Origin: Microcebus murinus
Taxonomy: Eukaryota; Chordata; Mammalia; Primates; Cheirogaleidae
DNA length: 64,000 nt
Assembly (NCBI RefSeq): GCF_040939455.1
Contig: NC_134126.1
Span: 310,001-374,000, forward strand
Reading direction: 5' to 3'
The notes under the pieces: generated by a model
Told to the model about the DNA's origin: nothing
Database searches by the model: none
The model's input: the letters and a program-made list of their open reading frames with translations, nothing else
Translations under genes and position numbers: made by a program
Shown here: piece by piece, positions 9,297 to 22,140 of the stretch
Position numbering within the stretch: position 1 is the stretch's first letter
How the letters are laid out: each line of letters opens with the position of its first letter

Positions 9297-12200
9297 GCGA
9301 GTGGACACAGCCAGATCCGCACTGCGCCCTGCCTGACGGTCTGCCGTGGGTGAGTGGACACAGCCAGATCCGCACTGCGCCTCTCCTGCCCATCTCACGT
9401 GGGTGAGTGGACACAGCCAGATCCGCACTGCGCCCTACATGCCCGTCTCCCGTGGGTGAGTGGACACAGCCAGATCCGCACTGCACCCTGCCTGACCGTC
9501 CTTCGTGGGTGAGTGGACACCGCCAGATCCGCACTGCGCCCTGCCTGCCCGTCTGCCGTGGGCGAGCGGACCCAGCCAGATCCGCACTGCGCCCTGCCTG
9601 CCCGTCTCCAGTGGGCGAGTGGACACAGCCAGATCCGGACTGCGCCCTGCCTGCCCGTCTGCCGTGGGCGAGTGGACACAGCCAGATCCGAAATGCGCCC
9701 TGCCTGACCGTCTGCCGTGGGTGAGTGGACACAGCCAGATCCGCACTGCGCCCTGCCTGACCGCCTGCCGTGGGTGAGTGGACACAGCCAGATCCGCACT
9801 GCGCCCTGCATGCCCGTCACCCGTGGGCGAGTGGACACAGCCAGATCCGCACTGCGCCCTGCCTGCCCGTCTTCCGTGGGTGAGTGGATACAGCCAGATT
9901 CGCACTGCGCCCTGCCTGACCGTCTGCCGTGGGTGAGTGGACACAGCCAGATCCGCAATGCGCCCTGCCTGACCGTCTGCCGTGGGTGAGGGGACACAGC
10001 CAGATCCGCACTGCGCCCTGCCAGGCCATCTCCCGTGGGCGAGTGGACACAGCCAGATCCGCACTGCGCCCTGCCTGCCCGTCTCCCGTCGGTGAGTGGA
10101 CACAGCCAGATCCGTACTGCGCCCTGCCTGACCGCCTGTCGTGGGTGAGTGGACACAGCCAGATCCGCACTGCGCCCTGCCTGACCGTCTGCCGTGGGTG
10201 AGTGGACACAGCCAGATCCGCACTGCGCCCTGCCTGCCCGTCTGCCGTGGGTGAGTGGATACAGCCAGATTCGCACTGCGCCCTGCCTGACCGTCTCCCG
10301 TGGGTGAGTGGACACAGCCAGATCCGCACTGCGCCTTGCCTGCCCATCTCACGTGGGTGAGTGGACACAGCCAGATCCGCACTGCGCCCTACCTGCCCGT
10401 CTCCCGTGGGTGAGTGGACACAGCCAGATCCGCACTGCACCCTGCCTGACCGTCCTTCGTGGGTGAGTGGACACCGCCAGATCCGCACTGCGCCCTGCCT
10501 GCACGTCTCCCGTGGGTGAGTGGACACAGCCAGATCCTCACTGCGCCCTGCCTGCCCGTCTCCCGTCGGTGAGTGGACACAGCCAGATCCGCACTTCGCA
10601 CTGCCTGCCCCTCTCCCGTGGGTGAGTGGACACAGCCAGATCCGCACTACGCCCTGCCTGCCCGTCTGTCGTGGGCGAGTGGACACAGCCTGATCCGCAC
10701 TGCGCACTGCCTGACTCTCTGCCGAGGGTGAGTGTACACAGCCAGATCCGCACTGCTCTCTGCCTGACCGCCTGCCGTTGGTGAGTGGACACAGCCAGAT
10801 CCGCACTGCGATCTGCCTGACCGTCTGCCGTGGGTGAGTGGACACAGCCAGATCCGCACCTCGCCCTGCCTGCCCGTCTGCCGTGGGCGAGTGGACACAG
10901 CCAGATCCGCACTGCGCCCTGCCTGACCGTCTGCCGTGAGTGAGTGGACACAGCCAAATCCGCACTGCGCCCTGCCTGACCGCCTGCCGTGGGTGAGTGG
11001 ACACAGCCAGATCCGCACTGCGCCCTGCCTGCCGGTCTCCCGTGGGCGAGTGGACACAGCCAGATCAGCACTGCGCCCTGCCTGACCGTCTGCCGTCAGT
11101 GAGTGGACACAGCCAGATCCACACTGCGCCCTGCCTGCCCGTCTCCAGTTGGCGAGTGGACACAGCCAGATCCGGACTGCGCCCTGCCTGCCCGTCTGCC
11201 GTGGGCGAGTGGACACAGCCAGATCCGCACTGCGCCCTGCCTGACCGTCTGCCGTGGGTGAGTGGACACAGCCAGATCCGCACTGCGCCCTGCCTGCCCG
11301 TCTGCCGTGGGCGAGTGGACACAGCCAGATCCGCACTGCGCCTTGCCTGCCCATCTCACGTGGGTGAGTGGACACAGCCAGATCCGCACTGCGCCCTACA
11401 TGCCCGTCTCCCGTGGGTGAGTGGTCACAGCCAGATCCGCACTGCACCCTGCCTGACCGTCCTTCGTGGGTGAGTGGACACCGCCAGATCCGCACTGCGC
11501 CCTGCCTGCCCGTCTGCCGTGGGCGAGCGGACCCAGCCAGATCCGCACTGCGCCCTGCCTGCCCGTCTCCCGTGGGCGAGTGGACACAGCCAGATCCGCA
11601 CTGCGCCCTGCCTGCCCGTCTCCAGTGGGCGAGTGGACACAGCCAGATCCGGACTGCGCCCTGCCTGCCCGTCTGCCGTGGGCGAGTGGACACAGCCACA
11701 TCCGGACTGCGCCCTGCCTGCCCGTCTGCCGTGGGCGAGTGGACACAGCCAGATCCGCAATGCGCCCTGCCTGACCGTCTGCCGTGGGTGAGTGGACACA
11801 GCCAGATCCGCTCTGCGCCCTGCCAGGCCATCTCCCGTGGGCGAGTGGACACAGCCAGATCCGCACTGCGCCCTGCCTGCCCGTCTCCCGTCGGTGAGTG
11901 GACACAGCCAGATCCGTACTGCGCCCTGCCTGACCGCCTGTCGTGGGTGAGTGGACACAGCCAGATCCGCACTGCGCCCTGCCTGACCGTCTGCCGTGGG
12001 TGAGTGGACACAGCCAGATCCGCACTGCGCCCTGCCTGCCCGTCTGCCGTGGGTGAGTGGATACAGCCAGATTCGCACTGCGCCCTGCCTGACCGTCTCC
12101 CGTGGGTGAGTGGACACAGCCAGATCCGCACTGCGCCTTGCCTGCCCATCTCACGTGGGTGAGTGGACACAGCCAGAACCGCACTGCGCCCTACCTGCCC

Positions 12201-13285
12201 GTCTCCCGTGGGTGAGTGGACACGGCCAGATCCGCACTGCACCCTGCCTGACCGTCCTTCGTGGGTGAGTGGACACCGCCAGATCCGCACTGCGCCCTGC
12301 CTGCCCGTCTCCCGTGGGTGAGTGGACACAGCCAGATCCTCACTGCGCCCTGCCTGCCCGTCTCCCGTCGGTGAGTGGACACAGCCAGATCCGCACTGCG
12401 CACTGCCTGCCCCTCTCCCGTGGGTGAGTGGACACAGCCAGATCCGCACTACGCCCTGCCTGCCCGTCTGTCGTGGGCGAGTGGACACAGCCTGATCCGC
12501 ACTGCGCACTGCCTGACTCTCTGCCGAGGGTGAGTGTACACAGCCAGATCCGCACTGCTCTCTGCCTGACCGTCTGCCGTGGGTGAGTGGACACAGCCAG
12601 ATCCACACTGCGCCCTGCCTGCCCGTCTGCCGTGGGCGAGCGGACACAGCCAGATCCGAACTGCGCACTGCCTGACCATCTGCCGTGGGTGAGTGGACAC
12701 AGCCAGATCCGCACTGCGCCCTGCCTGACCGCCTGTCGTGGGTGAGTGGACACAGCCAGATCCGCACTGCGACCTGCCTGCCCGTCTGCCGTGGGTGAGT
12801 GGACACAGCCAGATCCACAGTGCGCCCTGCCTGCCCGTCTGCCGTGGGTGAGTGGACACAGCCAGATCCGCACTGCGCCCTGCCTGCCTGTCTCCCGTCA
12901 GTGAGTGGACACAGCCAGATCCGCACTGCGCCCTGCCTGCCCGTCTCCCGTGGGTGAGTGGACACAGCCAGATCTGCACTGCGCCCTGCCTGCCCGTCTC
13001 CGGTGTGTGAGTGGACACAGCCAGATCCGCACTGCGCCTGCCTGCCCGTCTCCCGTCAGTGAGTGGACACAGTCAGATCCGCACTGCGCCCTGCCTGACC
13101 GCCTGCCGTGGGCGAGTGGACACAGCCAGATCCGAACTGCGCCCTGCCGGACCGTCTGCCGTGGGCGAGTGGACACAGCCTGATCCACACTGCGCCCTGC
13201 CTGCCCGTCTGCCGTGGGCGAGTGGAAACAGCCAGATCCGCACTGCGCCCTGCCTGACCGTCTGCCGTGGGTGAGTGGACACAGC

Positions 13286-16200
13286 CCGATCCGCACTGCG
13301 CCCTGCCTGACCGTCTTTCGTGGGTGAGTGGACACGGCCGGTTCCGCACTGCGCCCTGCCTGCTCGTCTCCCGTGGGTGAGTGGACACAGCCAGATCCGC
13401 ACTGCGCCCTGCCTGCTCGTCTTCCGTGGGTGAGTGGACACAGCCAGATCCGCCCTGCGCCCTGCCTGCCCGTCTCCCCTGGGCGAGTGGACACAGCCAG
13501 ATCCGCACTGCGCTCTGCCTGCCCGTCTGCCGTGGGCGAGTGGACACAGCCAGATCCGCACTGCGCCCTGCCTGCCCGTCTGCTGTGGGTGAGTGGACAC
13601 AGCCAGATCCGCACTGCGCCCTGCCTCACCGCCTGCCGTGGGTGAGTGGACACAGCCAGATCCGCACTGCGCCCTGCCTGCCCGTCTCCCGTGGGCGAGT
13701 GGACACAGCCAGATCCGCACTGCGCCCTGCCTGACCGTCTGCCGTGGATGAGTGGACACAGCCAGATCCAGACTGCGCCCTGCCTGTCCGTCTGCCGTGG
13801 GTGAGTGAACACAGCCCGATCCGCACTGCGCCCTGCCTGACCGTCCTTCGTGGGTGAGTGGACACCGCCAGATCCGCACTGCGCCCTGCCTGCCCGTCTC
13901 CCGTGGGCGAGTGGACACAGCCAGATCCGCACTGCGCGCTGCTTGCCCGTCTGTCGTGGGCGAGTGGACACAGCCATATCCGCACTACGCCCTGCCTGAC
14001 CGTCTGCCGTGGGTGAGTGAACACAGCCAGATCCACACTGCGCCCTGCCTGCCCGTCTGCCGTGGGCGAGCAGACACAGCCAGATCCGAACTGCGCACTG
14101 CCTGACCATCTGCCGTGGGGGACACAGCCAGATCCGCACTGCGCCCTGCCTGACCGTCTGCCGTCGGTGAGTGGACACAGCCAGATCCACACTGCGCCCT
14201 GCCTGCCCGTCTGCCGTGGGCGAGCGGACACAGCCAGATCCGCACTGCGCGCTGCCTGCCCGTCTGTCGTGGGCGAGTGGACACAGCCATATCCGCACTA
14301 CGCCCTGCCTGACCGTCTGCCGTGGGTGAGTGGACACAGCCAGATCCGCACTGCGCCCTGCATGCCCGTCACCCGTGGGCGAGTGGACACAGCCAGATCC
14401 GCACTGCGCCCTGCCTGACCGCCTGCCGTGGGTGAGTGGACACAGCCAGATCCGCACTGCGCCCTGCCAGGCCATCTCCCGTGGGCGAGTGGACACAGCC
14501 AGATCCGCACTGCGCCCTGCCTGCCCGTCTCCCGTCGGTGAGTGGACACAGCCAGATCCGCACTGCGCCATGCCTGACCGCCTGTCGTGGGTGAGTGGAC
14601 ACAGCCAGATCCGCACTGCGCCCTGCCTGACCGTCTGCCGTGGGTGAGTGGACACAGCCAGATCCGCACTGCGCCCTGCCTGCCCGTCTGCCGTGGGTGA
14701 GTGGATACAGCCAGATTCGCACTGCGCCCTGCCTGACCGTCTCCCGTGGGTGAGTGGACACAGCCAGATCCGTACTGCGCCTTGCCTGCCCATCTCACGT
14801 GGGTGAGTGGACACAGCCAGATCCGCACTGCGCCCTACCTGCCCGTCTCCCGTGGGTGAGTGGACACAGCCAGATCCGCACTGCACCCTGCCTGACCGTC
14901 CTTCGTGGGTGAGTGGACACCGCCAGATCCGCACTGCGCCCTGCCTGCACGTCTCCCGTGGGTGAGTGGACACAGCCAGATCCTCACTGCGCCCTGCCTG
15001 CCCGTCTCCCGTCGGTGAGTGGACACAGCCAGATCCGCACTGCGCACTGCCTGCCCGTCTCCGGTGGGTGAGTGGACACAGCCAGATCCGCACTACGCCC
15101 TGCCTGCCCGTCTGTCGTGGGCGAGTGGACACAGCCAGATCCGCACTGCGCACTGCCTGACTCTCTGCCGAGGGTGAGTGTACACAGCCAGATCCGCACT
15201 GCGCTCTGCCTGACCGCCTGCCGTTGGTGAGTGGACACAGCCAGATCCGCACTGCGATCTGCCTGACCGTCTGCCGTGGGAGAGTGGACACAGCCAGATC
15301 CGCACCTCGCCCTGCCTGCCCGTCTGCCGTGGGCGAGTGGAATCAGCCAGATCCGCACTGCGCCCTGCCTGACCGTCTGCCGTGGGTGAGTGGACACAGC
15401 CAGATCCGCACTGCGCCCTGCCTAACCGCCTTCCGTGGGTGGGTGGACACAGCCAGATCCGCCCTGCGCCCTGCCTGCCCGTCTCCCCTGGGCGAGTGGA
15501 CACAGGCAGATCCGCACTGCGCTCTGCCTGCCCGTCTACCGTGGGCGAGTGGACACAGCCAGATCCGCACTGCGCCCTGCCTGCCCGTCTCCCTGGGGCG
15601 AGTGGACACAGCCAGATCCGCACTGCGCCCTGCCTGCCCTTCTGCCGTGGGTGAGTGGACACAGCCAGATCCGCACTGCGCCCTGCCTGATCGTCTGCCG
15701 TCGGTGAGGGGACACAGCCAGATCCACACTGCGCCCTGCTGCCCGTCTGCCGTGGGCGAGTGGACACAGCCCGATCCGCACTGCGCCCTGCCTGACCGTC
15801 TGCCGTGGGTGAGTGGACACAGCCAGATCCGCACTGCGCCCTGCCTGCCCGTCTGCCGTGGGCGAGTGGACACAGCCAGATCCGCACTGCGCCCTGCCTG
15901 ACGGTCTGCCGTGGGTGAGTGGACACAGCCAGAACCGCACTGCGCCCTGCCTGCCCGTCTCCCGTGGGCGAGTGGACACAGCCAGATCCGCACTGCGCCC
16001 TGCCTGCCCGTCTCCCGTGGGAGAGTGGACACAGCCAGATCCGCACTGCGCCCTGCCTGACCGTCTGCCGTCGGTGAGTGGACACAGCCAGATCCACACT
16101 GCGCCCTGCCTGCCCGTCTCCAGTGGGCGAGTGGACACAGCCACATCCGGACTGCGCCCTGCCTGCCCGTCTGCCGTGGGCGAGTGGACACAGCCAGATC

Positions 16201-19200
16201 CGCACTGCGCCCTGCCTGACCGTCTGCCGTGGGTGAGTGGACACAGCCACATCCGCACTGCGCCCTGCCTGACCGCCCTCCGTGGGTGAGTGGACACAGC
16301 CATGGGCGAGTGGACACAGCCCGATCCGCACTGCGCCCTGCCTGACCGTCTGCCGTGGGTGAGTGGACACAGCCAGATCCGCACTGCGCCCTGCCTGCCC
16401 GTCTGCCGTGGGCGAGTGGACACAGCCCGATCCGCACTGCGCCCTGCCTGACCGTCTTTCGTGGGTGAGTGGACACGGCCGGTTCCGCACTGCGCCCTGC
16501 CTGCTCGTCTCCCGTGGGTGAGTGGACACAGCCAGATCCGCACTGCGCCCTGCCTGACCGTCTGCCGTGGATGAGTGGACACAGCCAGATCCAGACTGCG
16601 CCCTGCCTGTCCGTCTGCCGTGGGTGAGTGAACACAGCCCGATCCGCACTGCGCCCTGCCTGACCGTCCTTCGTGGGTGAGTGGACACCGCCAGATCCGC
16701 ACTGCGCCCTGCCTGCCCGTCTCCCGTGGGCGAGTGGACACAGCCAGATCCGCACTGCGCGCTGCTTGCCCGTCTGTCGTGGGCGAGTGGACACAGCCAT
16801 ATCCGAACTACGCCCTGCCTGACCGTCTGCCGTGGGTGAGTGGACACAGCCAGATCCACACTGCGCCCTGCCTGCCCGTCTGCCGTGGGCGAGCGGACAC
16901 AGCCAGATCCGAACTGCGCACTGCCTGACCATCTGCCGTGGGTGAGTGGACACAGCCAGATCCGCACTGCGCCCTGCCTGACCGCCTGTCGTGGATGAGT
17001 GGACACAGCCAGATCCGCACTGCGACCTGCCTGCCCGTCTGCCGTGGGTGAGTGGACACAGCCAGATCCACAGTGCGCCCTGCCTGCCCGTCTGCCGTGG
17101 GTGAGTGGACACAGCCAGATCCGCACTGCGCCCTGCCTGCCTGTCTCCCGTCAGTGAGTGGACACAGCCAGATCCGCACTGCGCCCTGCCTGCCCGTCTC
17201 CCGTGGGTGAGTGGACACAGCCAGATCTGCACTGCGCCCTGCCTGCCCGTCTCCGGTGTGTGAGTGGACACAGCCAGATCCGCACTGCGCCTGCCTGACC
17301 GTCTCCCGTCAGTGAGTGGACACAGTCAGATCCGCACTGCGCCCTGCCTGACCGCCTGCCGTGGGCGAGTGGACACAGCCAGATCCGAACTGCGCCCTGC
17401 CGGACCGTCTGCCGTGGGCGAGTGGACACAGCCTGATCCACACTGCGCCCTGCCTGCCCGTCTGCCGTGGGCGAGTGGAAACAGCCAGATCCGCACTGCG
17501 CCCTGCCTGACCGTCTGCCGTGGGTGAGTGGACACAGCCAGATCCGCACTGCGCCCTGCCTAACCGCCTTCCGTGGGTGGGTGGACACAGCCAGATCCGC
17601 CCTGCGCCCTGCCTGCCCGTCTCCCCTGGGCGAGTGGACACAGCCAGATCCGCACTGCGCTCTGCCTGCCCGTCTACCGTGGGCGAGTGGACACAGCCAG
17701 ATCCGCACTGCGCCCTGCCTGCCCGTCTCCCTGGGGCGAGTGGACACAGCCAGATCCGCACTGCGCCCTGCCTGCCCTTCTGCCGTGGGTGAGTGGACAC
17801 AGCCAGATCCACACTGCGCCCTGCCTGATCGTCTGCCGTCGGTGAGTGGACACAGCCAGATCCGCACTGCGCCCTGCTGCCCGTCTGCCGTGGGCGAGTG
17901 GACACAGCCCGATCCGCACTGCGCCCTGCCTGACCGTCTGCCGTGGGTGAGTGGACACAGCCATATCCGCACTGCGCCCTGCCTGCCCGTCTGCCGTGGG
18001 CGAGTGGACACAGCCAGATCCGCACTGCGCCCTGCCTGACGGTCTGCCGTGGGTGAGTGGACACAGCCAGATCCACACAGCGCACTGCCTGCCCCTCTGC
18101 CGTGGGCGAGTGGACACAGCCAGATCCGCCCTGCCTGCCCGTCTCCCGTGGGCGAGTGGACACAGCCAGATCCGCACTGCGCCCTGCCTGACGGTCTGCC
18201 GTGGGTGAGTGGACACAGCCAGATCCGCACTGCGCCTCTCCTGCCCATCTCACGTGGGTGAGTGGACACAGCCAGATCCGCACTGCGCCCTACATGCCCG
18301 TCTCCCGTGGGTGAGTGGACACAGCCAGATCCGCACTGCACCCTGCCTGACCGTCCTTCGTGGGTGAGTGGACACCGCCAGATCCGCACTGCGCCCTGCC
18401 TGCCCGTCTGCCGTGGGCGAGCGGACCCAGCCAGATCCGCACTGCGCCCTGCCTGCCCGTCTCCAGTGGGCGAGTGGACACAGCCAGATCCGGACTGCGC
18501 CCTGCCTGCCCGTCTGCCGTGGGCGAGTGGACACAGCCAGATCCGAAATGCGCCCTGCCTGACCGTCTGCCGTGGGTGAGTGGACACAGCCAGATCCGCA
18601 CTGCGCCCTGCCTGACCGCCTGCCGTGGGTGAGTGGACACAGCCAGATCCGCACTGCGCCCTGCATGCCCGTCACCCGTGGGCGAGTGGACACAGCCAGA
18701 TCCGCACTGCGCCCTGCCTGCCCGTCTTCCGTGGGTGAGTGGATACAGCCAGATTCGCACTGCGCCCTGCCTGACCGTCTGCCGTGGGTGAGTGGACACA
18801 GCCAGATCCGCAATGCGCCCTGCCTGACCGTCTGCCGTGGGTGAGGGGACACAGCCAGATCCGCACTGCGCCCTGCCAGGCCATCTCCCGTGGGCGAGTG
18901 GACACAGCCAGATCCGCACTGCGCCCTGCCTGCCCGTCTCCCGTCGGTGAGTGGACACAGCCAGATCCGTACTGCGCCCTGCCTGACCGCCTGTCGTGGG
19001 TGAGTGGACACAGCCAGATCCGCACTGCGCCCTGCCTGACCGTCTGCCGTGGGTGAGTGGACACAGCCAGATCCGCACTGCGCCCTGCCTGCCCGTCTGC
19101 CGTGGGTGAGTGGATACAGCCAGATTCGCACTGCGCCCTGCCTGACCGTCTCCCGTGGGTGAGTGGACACAGCCAGATCCGCACTGCGCCTTGCCTGCCC

Positions 19201-22140
19201 ATCTCACGTGGGTGAGTGGACACAGCCAGATCCGCACTGCGCCCTACCTGCCCGTCTCCCGTGGGTGAGTGGACACAGCCAGATCCGCACTGCACCCTGC
19301 CTGACCGTCCTTCGTGGGTGAGTGGACACCGCCAGATCCGCACTGCGCCCTGCCTGCACGTCTCCCGTGGGTGAGTGGACACAGCCAGATCCTCACTGCG
19401 CCCTGCCTGCCCGTCTCCCGTCGGTGAGTGGACACAGCCAGATCCGCACTTCGCACTGCCTGCCCCTCTCCCGTGGGTGAGTGGACACAGCCAGATCCGC
19501 ACTACGCCCTGCCTGCCCGTCTGTCGTGGGCGAGTGGACACAGCCTGATCCGCACTGCGCACTGCCTGACTCTCTGCCGAGGGTGAGTGTACACAGCCAG
19601 ATCCGCACTGCTCTCTGCCTGACCGCCTGCCGTTGGTGAGTGGACACAGCCAGATCCGCACTGCGATCTGCCTGACCGTCTGCCGTGGGTGAGTGGACAC
19701 AGCCAGATCCGCACCTCGCCCTGCCTGCCCGTCTGCCGTGGGCGAGTGGACACAGCCAGATCCGCACTGCGCCCTGCCTGACCGTCTGCCGTGAGTGAGT
19801 GGACACAGCCAAATCCGCACTGCGCCCTGCCTGACCGCCTGCCGTGGGTGAGTGGACACAGCCAGATCCGCACTGCGCCCTGCCTGCCGGTCTCCCGTGG
19901 GCGAGTGGACACAGCCAGATCAGCACTGCGCCCTGCCTGACCGTCTGCCGTCAGTGAGTGGACACAGCCAGATCCACACTGCGCCCTGCCTGCCCGTCTC
20001 CAGTTGGCGAGTGGACACAGCCAGATCCGGACTGCGCCCTGCCTGCCCGTCTGCCGTGGGCGAGTGGACACAGCCAGATCCGCACTGCGCCCTGCCTGAC
20101 CGTCTGCCGTGGGTGAGTGGACACAGCCAGATCCGCACTGCGCCCTGCCTGCCCGTCTGCCGTGGGCGAGTGGACACAGCCAGATCCGCACTGCGCCTTG
20201 CCTGCCCATCTCACGTGGGTGAGTGGACACAGCCAGATCCGCACTGCGCCCTACATGCCCGTCTCCCGTGGGTGAGTGGTCACAGCCAGATCCGCACTGC
20301 ACCCTGCCTGACCGTCCTTCGTGGGTGAGTGGACACCGCCAGATCCGCACTGCGCCCTGCCTGCCCGTCTGCCGTGGGCGAGCGGACCCAGCCAGATCCG
20401 CACTGCGCCCTGCCTGCCCGTCTCCCGTGGGCGAGTGGACACAGCCAGATCCGCACTGCGCCCTGCCTGCCCGTCTCCAGTGGGCGAGTGGACACAGCCA
20501 GATCCGGACTGCGCCCTGCCTGCCCGTCTGCCGTGGGCGAGTGGACACAGCCACATCCGGACTGCGCCCTGCCTGCCCGTCTGCCGTGGGCGAGTGGACA
20601 CAGCCAGATCCGCAATGCGCCCTGCCTGACCGTCTGCCGTGGGTGAGTGGACACAGCCAGATCCGCTCTGCGCCCTGCCAGGCCATCTCCCGTGGGCGAG
20701 TGGACACAGCCAGATCCGCACTGCGCCCTGCCTGCCCGTCTCCCGTCGGTGAGTGGACACAGCCAGATCCGTACTGCGCCCTGCCTGACCGCCTGTCGTG
20801 GGTGAGTGGACACAGCCAGATCCGCACTGCGCCCTGCCTGACCGTCTGCCGTGGGTGAGTGGACACAGCCAGATCCGCACTGCGCCCTGCCTGCCCGTCT
20901 GCCGTGGGTGAGTGGATACAGCCAGATTCGCACTGCGCCCTGCCTGACCGTCTCCCGTGGGTGAGTGGACACAGCCAGATCCGCACTGCGCCTTGCCTGC
21001 CCATCTCACGTGGGTGAGTGGACACAGCCAGAACCGCACTGCGCCCTACCTGCCCGTCTCCCGTGGGTGAGTGGACACGGCCAGATCCGCACTGCACCCT
21101 GCCTGACCGTCCTTCGTGGGTGAGTGGACACCGCCAGATCCGCACTGCGCCCTGCCTGCCCGTCTCCCGTGGGTGAGTGGACACAGCCAGATCCTCACTG
21201 CGCCCTGCCTGCCCGTCTCCCGTCGGTGAGTGGACACAGCCAGATCCGCACTGCGCACTGCCTGCCCCTCTCCCGTGGGTGAGTGGACACAGCCAGATCC
21301 GCACTACGCCCTGCCTGCCCGTCTGTCGTGGGCGAGTGGACACAGCCTGATCCGCACTGCGCACTGCCTGACTCTCTGCCGAGGGTGAGTGTACACAGCC
21401 AGATCCGCACTGCTCTCTGCCTGACCGTCTGCCGTGGGTGAGTGGACACAGCCAGATCCACACTGCGCCCTGCCTGCCCGTCTGCCGTGGGCGAGCGGAC
21501 ACAGCCAGATCCGAACTGCGCACTGCCTGACCATCTGCCGTGGGTGAGTGGACACAGCCAGATCCGCACTGCGCCCTGCCTGACCGCCTGTCGTGGGTGA
21601 GTGGACACAGCCAGATCCGCACTGCGACCTGCCTGCCCGTCTGCCGTGGGTGAGTGGACACAGCCAGATCCACAGTGCGCCCTGCCTGCCCGTCTGCCGT
21701 GGGTGAGTGGACACAGCCAGATCCGCACTGCGCCCTGCCTGCCTGTCTCCCGTCAGTGAGTGGACACAGCCAGATCCGCACTGCGCCCTGCCTGCCCGTC
21801 TCCCGTGGGTGAGTGGACACAGCCAGATCTGCACTGCGCCCTGCCTGCCCGTCTCCGGTGTGTGAGTGGACACAGCCAGATCCGCACTGCGCCTGCCTGC
21901 CCGTCTCCCGTCAGTGAGTGGACACAGTCAGATCCGCACTGCGCCCTGCCTGACCGCCTGCCGTGGGCGAGTGGACACAGCCAGATCCGAACTGCGCCCT
22001 GCCGGACCGTCTGCCGTGGGCGAGTGGACACAGCCTGATCCACACTGCGCCCTGCCTGCCCGTCTGCCGTGGGCGAGTGGAAACAGCCAGATCCGCACTG
22101 CGCCCTGCCTGACCGTCTGCCGTGGGTGAGTGGACACAGC
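13286..22140. repeat. 8,855-bp tandem duplication, right copy
   Basis: Second copy of 4,431-13,285. The junction lies in the unit around 13,231-13,285. A GTGGAAACAGCC unit of the 8.6-kb type passes directly into the CCCGATCC...TTTCG run that begins the block. To the right, identity with 13,286 onward stops at 22,141, where CCGGTCC and CCTAACC replace CCCGATCC and CCTGACC. Apparent perfect identity over nearly 9 kb suggests a very recent event or an assembly duplication. Confidence 0.92.

Larger units (their letters stand above)
2395..11342. repeat. ~9-kb higher-order block, copy 1 of the 23-kb repeat
   Basis: The block aligns with 25,399-34,565. The offset is 23,004 bp up to about 7,050, 23,110 bp from there to about 9,260, and 23,223 bp after that. 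The two steps are 106 bp (two units present only downstream) and 113 bp (two units plus 7 bases missing here). Outside these steps the order of variant units is the same, with scattered substitutions. The left edge is sharp, at the G-to-C variant TCTCCAG near 2,397. The right edge is sharp at 11,342, where CCTTGCC replaces CCCTGCC. Confidence 0.88.
4431..13285. repeat. 8,855-bp tandem duplication, left copy
   Basis: The whole block is repeated immediately to its right with a constant offset of 8,855 bp, close to 167 units plus 4 bases. Every landmark checked keeps the same offset: the 5-base deletion (5,259), the 20-base stub unit (7,431), the 46-base unit (9,251), the CATCTCACG cassettes and the short CTGCGCCTGCC unit (8,431). 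No substitution was found in the stretches compared. The left edge is defined only from about 4,376, because the preceding unit is identical on both sides of the junction. Confidence 0.92.
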
